A stretch of DNA of 5,786 nucleotides from Patescibacteria group bacterium (GTDB lineage: Bacteria > Patescibacteriota > Microgenomatia > PFEM01 > JAHIFH01): positions 1 to 5,786 of the forward strand of contig JAHIFH010000068.1 in the NCBI GenBank assembly GCA_018900995.1, written 5' to 3'. Below, one piece after another: positions 1-4,588 of this stretch; position 1 is the stretch's first letter; every line of letters starts with the position of its first letter. Made by a program: the position numbers and the translations under genes. The notes below the pieces were generated by a model. That model worked only from the letters and a program-made list of their open reading frames with translations, was not told where the DNA came from and made no database searches.

Positions 1-470
1 AACATTGCCTCTACAAATATAGATAAAGCTAAATTTTTTTCTTTTTCAGGAAATCCGCTTTCAGTAATTAGCTTAGTGGCTAAAAAGTAGCCCACATCAC
101 CCAAAGATAAAGCCTGAGAAATTCCATAGTGATCTCCACCAAAGGTTTTATATAAAGTTTGTTTCCCTCTCCTTAGGGGTGATAAATCCACAATATCATC
201 ATGAGCCAAAATAGAAGTTTGAAAAATTTCAAAAGCTGCTGCCGGTTTTAAAATTTCTCTGGTATTTTTTCCTCCGGCCAACTCATATCCCAGTTTTACC
301 AAAGTTCCGCGAAGCCTTTTTCCTCCTTCATTTGCCCGGATAAAGACATTGTTCAACTCTACCAGTTTAGGGCTTACAGATTCTACTTCCCTGTTCCACT
401 TTAATAAAACTATTCTTAGTTCTTTCTCAATTTCTTCAGCACTGCTTTTTAAATAATTTTTAAAGTCCAT
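1..470 (-). CDS. Trans-polyprenyl diphosphate synthase, N-terminal part (3' end outside window)
   Basis: This is the first 156 residues of an all-trans isoprenyl diphosphate synthase (polyprenyl synthetase family), which condenses IPP onto an allylic diphosphate. Translating the minus strand from the ATG at 470 gives an N-terminus beginning MDFKNYLKSS. Visible motifs are the IPP-binding GGKRLRG (residues 49-55), the first aspartate-rich motif DDIVD (91-95) followed by the conserved Arg pair in LRRGKQT (R100, R101), and a downstream GD (124-125) typical of the family. The second aspartate-rich motif lies beyond the left edge. The residues 4 and 5 places before the DDxxD motif are Ile and Ser, not aromatic. 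In this family that argues against a short FPP-type product and fits a longer chain, but product length is inference. It is divergent from the isopentenyl phosphate kinase gene, from which it is separated by 41 bp, so substrate supply and use are probably linked. The start has no Shine-Dalgarno sequence and looks leaderless. Confidence 0.93.
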   Translation of the reverse strand, partial: MDFKNYLKSSAEEIEKELRIVLLKWNREVESVSPKLVELNNVFIRANEGGKRLRGTLVKLGYELAGGKNTREILKPAAAFEIFQTSILAHDDIVDLSPLRRGKQTLYKTFGGDHYGISQALSLGDVGYFLATKLITESGFPEKEKNLALSIFVEAM

Positions 471-478
471 TTGTGGTA

Positions 479-507
479 AATTTAACATCTATTCTGGTAC
501 AATTCAA
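479..507 (-). promoter_or_regulatory. Promoter of the trans-polyprenyl synthase gene
   Basis: On the minus strand, TTGAAT (502-507, -35) and TAAATT (479-484, -10) are separated by exactly 17 bp, and a TG lies one base before the -10 (extended -10). Only 8 nt separate the -10 from the ATG at 470, so the transcript would carry a leader of about 0-3 nt. Each hexamer matches 4 of 6 consensus positions. The prediction rests on spacing, position in the divergent gap and similarity to the other starts in the window. Confidence 0.55.
495..503 (+). promoter_or_regulatory. Extended -10 promoter of isopentenyl phosphate kinase
   Basis: TGGTACAAT is an extended -10 (TGn plus TACAAT, 5 of 6 matches to TATAAT). 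No good -35 is seen at 16-18 bp. The ATG at 512 follows after 8 nt, and no Shine-Dalgarno sequence is present, so a leaderless mRNA is expected. The element overlaps the divergent promoter on the other strand, so both polymerases could not occupy the gap at once. Confidence 0.55.
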
Positions 508-511
508 GCTG

Positions 512-1315
512 ATGAAACAACAATTACTCCTTATCAAGTTGGGGGGTAGCATTATTACCGACAAAAACAAATCTCTACCAACACTGAAAACCTCTATTAT
601 CAAACGAATATCTCAACAACTTAAAAATATATATCAATCGGGCAAATATCAAATTATTCTTATCCATGGTGCTGGATCATACGGTCATCCTTTGGCAAAA
701 AAATATAATTTACATCTTGGTATGAAAACTCGTGAACAAAAATGTGGTTTTTGTTTAACTGATCATAGTATGTTAAGGCTTAATTCAATTATTATGGATT
801 ACCTGCTCCAAGCATCCATCCCGGCAGTAAGTTTACCCCCACGAAGTTTTATTACACAATCTGGTGGAAAATTACAAGATTTTAATTATCACTTAATCAA
901 GTCTTATTTGGCCCAAAATCAAATCCCAGTTCTTTTTGGAGATGTTGTTTTAGATAATAAATGGGGTTGTTCTATCATATCCGGAGATACTATTGTTTCT
1001 TACTTGGCAAAAAATCTCAAAGCAGACCTGGTAATATTCTTATCTGATGTTGATGGTATTTTTGACAGTGATCCCAAGAAGAATCCTAAGGCAAAATTGA
1101 TTCCTGAAGTCACAGATAAAAATCTGAAACAAGTACTCCAAGGCCTTACTACCAATAATCAAAATGATGTTACAGGTGAAATGCAAGGGAAAATTATGGC
1201 TATTAAAAACAACTTAGCTCATATCCCTGTTTATATTATTAATGGCTTAAAAGCTGAAAATTTGGCAAAAACTGTGGAGCAAGTCCAAGTTGGAACAAAA
1301 CTTCTCTTTCGCTGA
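512..1315 (+). CDS. Isopentenyl phosphate kinase (archaeal-type amino acid kinase family)
   Basis: Phosphorylates isopentenyl phosphate to IPP with ATP, the last step of the alternative (archaeal-type) mevalonate route. The 267-residue protein has the amino-acid-kinase start IKLGGSIITDK (residues 8-18, with the conserved Lys9), the segment HGAGSYGHP (52-60) in which His59 is the substrate-phosphate-binding His that marks this family, GDVVLD (143-148), SGDT (157-160), the ATP-side segment LSDVDGIF (177-184) and DVTGEMQGK (219-227). The family usually has TGGM where this protein has TGEM. Length is normal. The ATG at 512 is preferred over an in-frame GTG at 473 because the added 13 residues precede the family's usual N-terminus and would lie inside the promoter. 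It is the only plus-strand gene here, divergent from a prenyl synthase and overlapping the end of a convergent Nudix gene by 77 bp. Other amino acid kinases (glutamate 5-kinase, fosfomycin kinase) are less likely because of the GAGSYGH motif. Confidence 0.9.
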   Translation: MKQQLLLIKLGGSIITDKNKSLPTLKTSIIKRISQQLKNIYQSGKYQIILIHGAGSYGHPLAKKYNLHLGMKTREQKCGFCLTDHSMLRLNSIIMDYLLQASIPAVSLPPRSFITQSGGKLQDFNYHLIKSYLAQNQIPVLFGDVVLDNKWGCSIISGDTIVSYLAKNLKADLVIFLSDVDGIFDSDPKKNPKAKLIPEVTDKNLKQVLQGLTTNNQNDVTGEMQGKIMAIKNNLAHIPVYIINGLKAENLAKTVEQVQVGTKLLFR

Positions 1316-1856
1316 AGCCCGCTTCTATTAAATTAAAGACTACGTGGGGAATTTGATGACGCAACTGATGAAAAGATATAACTGGTGGCTGAAAGTTTTC
1401 TGGATCTTTTAAATAATCTAGGCAACTCACTACACATTCATATGCACCGGGTCTAAATCGTAAGCTTCCTGTTGGTTCATTTAAAATATCTACAAATGAA
1501 ACCCACTCCAGATTTGATACTTCTTGATTATGAGATCCCAAAAAAATAGAGTTATGACTGGGAATCTCATATAAATATAGATGTACCAAAACTCCAGGAG
1601 CCAATTCGCAAGTGCAGAGTTTAGTCTTAAGTAGTAACGATAGTGGGAGAAACCTTATTTCTTCTTCAAATAACCTCTCCAGAGTCTGTTCATAAGTTTC
1701 ACCCCACTCTGCAGTTTCCATTGGAAGTGATTGCATACCTCTTAATTTATTTGTACTTCTTTTAGTGTGACCCTCAGTAATAGTCGCAAAACTTTCGTAA
1801 GAACTTTCAGGTGAAATAATTAAAGCCCCAACACCAGTTAGAGGTCTTTCTATCAT
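1239..1856 (-). CDS. Nudix-fold protein with degenerate Nudix box
   Basis: A 205-residue protein with the outline of a Nudix domain. There is an N-terminal strand (TGVGALII, residues 7-14), a Nudix-box-like segment at about 44-69, and a later strand/turn NLEWVSFVDIL (115-125) typical of the fold. The box aligns to GX5EX7REUXEEXGU with the glycine pair replaced by Met-Glu (46-47), Gly52-Glu53 kept, Arg61 kept, the next Glu replaced by Leu62, the metal-binding Glu pair kept (Glu65, Glu66), and the final Gly replaced by Arg68. It may therefore bind a nucleotide or diphosphate with altered chemistry, and catalysis is not assured. The C-terminal 45 residues are not recognised. The start is 2 bp after the uppS-family stop, with an AGGAAG ribosome binding site inside the end of that gene, so it is the last gene of a translationally linked run. 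Its 3' end overlaps the convergent isopentenyl phosphate kinase gene. Its substrate is unknown. Position suggests, but does not prove, an isoprenoid diphosphate. Confidence 0.72.
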   Translation of the reverse strand: MIERPLTGVGALIISPESSYESFATITEGHTKRSTNKLRGMQSLPMETAEWGETYEQTLERLFEEEIRFLPLSLLLKTKLCTCELAPGVLVHLYLYEIPSHNSIFLGSHNQEVSNLEWVSFVDILNEPTGSLRFRPGAYECVVSCLDYLKDPENFQPPVISFHQLRHQIPHVVFNLIEAGFSEREVLFQLGLAPQFLPNFQLLSH

Positions 1857-1858
1857 GT

Positions 1859-2656
1859 TTATCTTCCTAATCTCCTTTCATATCCTACAAATTGTTGAAT
1901 AGAAGACAGAAGTCTTTCCGGGGTTAAATTTGGAAATAAATCCGGCAAAAACATCCAACCAGCATAAGCAGTCTGAAGTGGCATAAAACCACTGGTATGA
2001 GCGACTTCATCCTCTCTCACCCCTGTTCTAATGACTAAATCAGGATTGGGTTGCCCGGCTGTATCTAAAAAATCCAAAAGCAACCTGGGATCATTCCGTA
2101 ACCTGGCAAAATCAAACTCTCCTCTCTGATTTTTTCCTCCCATCTTTATCATTGCCCTACCAATTTCATCTAAACCTCCATAGTCCATGGCCAAATTTAA
2201 ATGATAGCGATTAAAACTCTCTGTAAAGTTCTCTAATACAGAAATTTTTGCGCGCAACATGGCGGGTAGACGGTCGGATCGACCAAAATATTTAAATCTA
2301 ACTTCGTTTTCAGCTAGTTCCTCTTTAAATTTATCAGCTGACAAACGTTCTCTGGCCAGTCTCATCACAAAATTAATTTGTCTTTTGTCTCTTTCCCAAT
2401 TTTCTGTTGACCAAACCCAAAAAGTTAAAGTATTAATACCCCAATACCTTCCAGCCTGAGCAATTCCTAAAATTGTCTCCACTCCTGCTTGATGCCCTAA
2501 AAAATCCGGCAAACCTCTTTCTCTGGCTGCCCGCCGATTTCCGTCACAAATAATTGCCAGGTGTCTAAGCTTTTGGGGATCAATCTCAAATAAAGGAATC
2601 TGAGTCCATTTATCTTGAATCTCTGTCACCCATTTATCAATTTCTACACCTAACAT
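1859..2656 (-). CDS. uppS: Cis-prenyltransferase, undecaprenyl diphosphate synthase family
   Basis: Adds IPP units in cis to an allylic primer to make the polyprenyl diphosphate carrier for cell-envelope glycans, at the cytoplasmic membrane. The 265-residue protein carries HLAIICDGNRRAA (32-44) with the catalytic Asp38, GHQAGVE (54-60), the STENW motif (83-87), DYGGLDEI (158-165), and PDLVIRTG (205-212) with the diphosphate-binding Arg210. The C-terminal signature is divergent. Four residues are inserted after RTG, His220 stands where E. coli UppS has Arg200, and the AYAE motif reads AYAG, so the Mg-binding Glu213 of E. coli is Gly233. The CDGNRR and SGF variants recall, from memory, the mycobacterial short-chain cis-prenyl synthase group, so product length is uncertain. 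It starts 20 bp after the isomerase-like gene, has its own near-perfect -10, and is followed after 2 bp by a Nudix gene. Confidence 0.9.
   Translation of the reverse strand: MLGVEIDKWVTEIQDKWTQIPLFEIDPQKLRHLAIICDGNRRAARERGLPDFLGHQAGVETILGIAQAGRYWGINTLTFWVWSTENWERDKRQINFVMRLARERLSADKFKEELAENEVRFKYFGRSDRLPAMLRAKISVLENFTESFNRYHLNLAMDYGGLDEIGRAMIKMGGKNQRGEFDFARLRNDPRLLLDFLDTAGQPNPDLVIRTGVREDEVAHTSGFMPLQTAYAGWMFLPDLFPNLTPERLLSSIQQFVGYERRLGR
1863..1868 (-). promoter_or_regulatory. Ribosome binding site of the Nudix gene
   Basis: AGGAAG on the minus strand, 6 nt before the ATG at 1856, inside the last codons of the cis-prenyltransferase gene. It is the clearest Shine-Dalgarno-like site in the window and supports the chosen start. 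It contrasts with the promoter-proximal genes, which lack one. Confidence 0.5.
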
Positions 2657-2666
2657 ATAGGCCTAT
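2657..2666. repeat. 10-bp perfect palindrome at the uppS start
   Basis: ATAGGCCTAT is a perfect palindrome lying directly between the -10 hexamer and the ATG of the cis-prenyltransferase gene and overlapping the last two bases of the -10. It could be an operator half-site pair or a chance palindrome. No second copy was noticed in the window. Confidence 0.35.
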
Positions 2667-2670
2667 TATA
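2665..2670 (-). promoter_or_regulatory. -10 element of an internal promoter before uppS
   Basis: A perfect TATAAT on the minus strand in the 20-bp gap between the isomerase-like gene and the cis-prenyltransferase gene, ending 8 nt before the ATG at 2656. No convincing -35 is seen; CTGGAT at 17-bp spacing is weak. There is no Shine-Dalgarno sequence, so the transcript would be leaderless. The spacing is identical to three other starts in the window. Confidence 0.5.
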
Positions 2671-2676
2671 CAAATC

Positions 2677-3276
2677 CTATCTTAAAAATCCAGTTTTTTG
2701 AAGAATCTTTATTGCCTCCTTGGCCCAAGGAGTATAATTTTGTGGATTTTGGGAAATATCTTTTAAAAATTCCCCTTTATCCACCCACTTATATTGATAA
2801 CCAATTTCTGAGTTCAAACTTAATTTCCCATTGTATTCCCCAATTAATAAGTAGCAGTATTCATTTTCACAAAGCCCATTTTTATACTTGCTAAAATGAG
2901 TATCATCGGTCTCCCGCCCTCTGATCCTCTTTTGCTTGTTATCTCTCGCAAAATAATTAAAAGCTCCTAAATTTTGCAGATTTACTTTTTGAGTTATCCC
3001 ATATTCTCTTTTTAAACATCTCAAAGCTGCCTCTTTAAAAGTTTCATCAACCCCATTTTTAAGATGCAGGGGGTGAGTGGCTCCTGTTAAATCCCAGAGA
3101 TTATCAAAAATCTGATGTTTTCTTTTTTGCAGTAAAACTTCGCCCTTACTGTTAAAAAGAAGAACAGCAATAGCCAGATGGGTTGTTCCCCTGCCTTGAT
3201 GGGCTTTTATTTTTGGAACATACCGACCGGAAAATTTCCCATCCTTTGTGCAGGCTAAAATAATTTGTTCTTCCAT
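2677..3276 (-). CDS. idi: Type 1 IPP isomerase-like Nudix protein with catalytic Cys replaced by Ala
   Basis: Related to isopentenyl-diphosphate delta-isomerase type 1, which interconverts IPP and DMAPP. The 199-residue protein aligns with E. coli Idi along its length: KAHQGRGTTHLAIAVLLFN (24-42), LWDLTGATHPL (60-70), CLKREYGI (87-94), ENEYC (137-141), YKWVD (162-166) and YTPWA (181-185). The metal ligands are kept: His26, His33, His68, Glu137 and Glu139 match E. coli His25, His32, His69, Glu114 and Glu116. The active-site Trp184 and Glu91 are also kept. The catalytic Cys67 is Ala66, encoded by GCC. An insertion of roughly 15 basic residues lies near 110-130. In E. coli, loss of this Cys abolishes isomerase activity, so the protein may have another acid/base residue or another reaction. 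Its ATG overlaps the stop of the thioredoxin-like gene (TAATG), which indicates translational coupling. Family placement is firm; activity is not. Confidence 0.82.
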   Translation of the reverse strand: MEEQIILACTKDGKFSGRYVPKIKAHQGRGTTHLAIAVLLFNSKGEVLLQKRKHQIFDNLWDLTGATHPLHLKNGVDETFKEAALRCLKREYGITQKVNLQNLGAFNYFARDNKQKRIRGRETDDTHFSKYKNGLCENEYCYLLIGEYNGKLSLNSEIGYQYKWVDKGEFLKDISQNPQNYTPWAKEAIKILQKTGFLR

Positions 3277-3887
3277 TAGGATTTTATGAGATCCTCAATA
3301 ACTGCCCGCAGTTCATTCTCTTCTAAACTTAAATCCTGCTGTCCCTCATAACCATTACCTACCCTGAAGTACTTGCATCCAAAAACAAAAGTGGGAATTG
3401 AATTTCTTGGATTAAATTCGCTATAAACAACCATATCATTATCAGGAATCTTTGTTTCTTTTTCGGCAGTTAAAACATCATCGTTTGTATCCAGCTCCCA
3501 ATGATAAGCCTTGATTTTACCGGTGCTGATATATTCTTTAACAACTTTATCAAAAGTTTCAGCGATCCATTGACAGTGCGGGCATGAAGTAGTAGAAAAA
3601 AGATAAATAACCGGCTTTCCATTATCAGCGCATATTTGAGCATCTTTCTTTTCCAAAAAAGTCTTAATGCCGGACGCTTTTGGGGTTACAAACGGTGGTC
3701 CTTGGGGAGTTTGAGTTGGAGCAACAGCAGAAGGGGTGGGATTAATCACAACATCGGTTTTTGCTCCTTTGATAAAAGGCAAAGGAATTGTTCCCCCGGC
3801 AATTAAAACAGCCAGGGCAATAATAACAGAACCAACTAAGATGGCGGCAGAGGGCGATATTCCTTTACAATATTTTTTAAAATCCAT
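3276..3887 (-). CDS. Membrane-anchored thioredoxin-like protein (CPHC active site)
   Basis: A 203-residue protein with a short positively charged N-terminus, one hydrophobic segment (about residues 13-31), a Pro/Thr-rich linker (about 44-70) and a thioredoxin-fold domain. The fold shows the strand KPVIYLFSTTS (91-101), the redox motif CPHC (102-105), and IPTFVFG (164-170) in which Pro165 is the likely cis-proline facing the active site. Further cysteines lie at 7, 86 and 171. The hydrophobic segment has no obvious signal-peptidase site, so it most likely stays as an N-terminal anchor with the redox domain outside the cytoplasm. A role in thiol-disulfide exchange of exported proteins is inferred; CPHC is the DsbA motif, but substrates and direction (oxidase or reductase) cannot be told. 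No VKOR or DsbB partner is in the window. It follows pth after 58 bp containing a good promoter and is the first gene of the run leading to the isomerase-like protein, the cis-prenyltransferase and the Nudix protein. Confidence 0.87.
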   Translation of the reverse strand: MDFKKYCKGISPSAAILVGSVIIALAVLIAGGTIPLPFIKGAKTDVVINPTPSAVAPTQTPQGPPFVTPKASGIKTFLEKKDAQICADNGKPVIYLFSTTSCPHCQWIAETFDKVVKEYISTGKIKAYHWELDTNDDVLTAEKETKIPDNDMVVYSEFNPRNSIPTFVFGCKYFRVGNGYEGQQDLSLEENELRAVIEDLIKS

Positions 3888-3895
3888 ATTTTGCT

Positions 3896-3924
3896 AGTTT
3901 AGTGTGAGCCAGTCAAACTGTCAA
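3896..3924 (-). promoter_or_regulatory. Promoter of the thioredoxin-like/idi/uppS/Nudix run
   Basis: On the minus strand, a perfect -35 TTGACA (3919-3924) is followed after exactly 17 bp by TAAACT (3896-3901). The -10 ends 8 nt before the ATG at 3887, and there is no Shine-Dalgarno sequence, so a leaderless transcript is predicted. It fills most of the 58-bp gap after pth and is the best promoter in the window. Confidence 0.65.
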
Positions 3925-3945
3925 TGCTTTGTAAAATCAGCCCCA

Positions 3946-4575
3946 TTAATTATACTTATTCTGGGCTTTTTCCAGACCTTCTTTTAAAAGTAATTCCATG
4001 GCTTCTACCACTTCTTTAATCATCCTTCTCACCCTTGATCTCTCAGAAGGCATAAACTTTTTCAGGACAAAACGATCAACATCAACAGCCTGCCCTCCTC
4101 TTTCACTGCTTTGCAGACTCGGGGTAGCAATACCCAACTTTACCCTAATAAATTCGTCACCTTCCAAAGATTTAATAATTGATTCTACTCCGTGATGGCC
4201 TGCCCCAGACCCTCCTTGTCTTATTTTAATTTTTCCTAAATTCAAGTCCAAATCATCATGAATAATGATTAAATCAGAAAGGGGAATTTTATAAAAATCC
4301 ACTAGCAATTTAACAGCCAACCCAGAATTATTCATATAGGTTGCTGGTAAAGCCAGCAACAGTTTTGAGTTAGTAGTTGGTAGTTTGTTGATTTCAAGAA
4401 TTTCACTTTTAAATTTCTTATCCATGAACCATGCCGCCCTTGGCGAGCCTCGCCCCTGGCGGGAACTATGAACCAATAACTTGTGCGCCAGCGCATCCAC
4501 CACTTCAAATCCCAGGTTATGCCGGCTGTTTTGGTATTTTTTCCCGGGATTACCGAGTCCTACAATTAATTTCAT
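3946..4575 (-). CDS. pth: Peptidyl-tRNA hydrolase (bacterial Pth)
   Basis: Cleaves the ester bond of peptidyl-tRNA released from stalled ribosomes, recycling tRNA in the cytoplasm. The 209-residue protein has GLGNPG (6-11, Asn9), SRHNLGF (17-23, catalytic His19), ATYMNNSG (78-85, Asn82), IIHDDLDL (104-111, Asp107) and GGSGAGHHG (121-129). The last motif is normally GHNG, so the substrate-binding Asn (Asn114 in E. coli) is His128. Compared with E. coli Pth there are about 10 extra residues between the catalytic His and the next strand. They match a GC-rich hairpin (residues about 37-51, rich in Ser, Arg, Gly and Ala) that looks inserted. A short Thr/Asn-rich stretch (LPTTNS, 65-70) is also extra. 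The gene starts 13 bp after the EndoQ-like stop, without a Shine-Dalgarno sequence or clear own promoter, so it is probably co-transcribed with that gene. Confidence 0.95.
   Translation of the reverse strand: MKLIVGLGNPGKKYQNSRHNLGFEVVDALAHKLLVHSSRQGRGSPRAAWFMDKKFKSEILEINKLPTTNSKLLLALPATYMNNSGLAVKLLVDFYKIPLSDLIIIHDDLDLNLGKIKIRQGGSGAGHHGVESIIKSLEGDEFIRVKLGIATPSLQSSERGGQAVDVDRFVLKKFMPSERSRVRRMIKEVVEAMELLLKEGLEKAQNKYN
4424..4475. repeat. GC-rich hairpin flanked by 8-bp direct repeats inside pth
   Basis: Two copies of ATGAACCA (4424-4431 and 4468-4475) flank a GC-rich stem-loop. The outer stem is CCGCC/GGCGG (4434-4438 with 4458-4462), followed by a 3x3 internal loop (CTT, CCT), and the inner stem is GGCGAG/CTCGCC (4442-4447 with 4449-4454) closing on one base. 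The surroundings are AT-rich. The repeat offset is 44 bp, so it is not a whole number of codons, and deleting one unit would put a stop after residue Gly37. It resembles a small palindromic insertion with target duplication. No transposase is present. Confidence 0.6.
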
Positions 4576-4588
4576 ATACTAAAAATGT

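Noticed and set aside
473..511. In-frame GTG start giving isopentenyl phosphate kinase 13 more residues
   Set aside because: The extension precedes the usual family N-terminus, overlaps both promoters, and has no ribosome binding site. ATG at 512 fits better.
1314..1325. Inverted repeat GAAGC-CC-GCTTC just after the kinase stop, as a terminator
   Set aside because: The stem is only 4-5 bp and no T-run follows on either strand. It also lies within the Nudix coding sequence.
2259..2459. Plus-strand open frame inside the cis-prenyltransferase gene
   Set aside because: It is antisense to well-conserved motifs and has no recognisable domain or ribosome binding site.
2712..2894. Plus-strand open frame inside the isomerase-like gene
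   Set aside because: It is the complement of a conserved coding region and has no supporting start signal.
3998..4195. Plus-strand open frame inside pth
   Set aside because: It is a shadow of the conserved Pth C-terminal half, with low-complexity composition.
4484..4495. Small palindrome TGCGC-CA-GCGCA next to the pth hairpin
   Set aside because: It encodes Ala-Leu-Ala-His in the alignable helix after the catalytic His and is explained by Ala codons. It lies outside the direct repeats.
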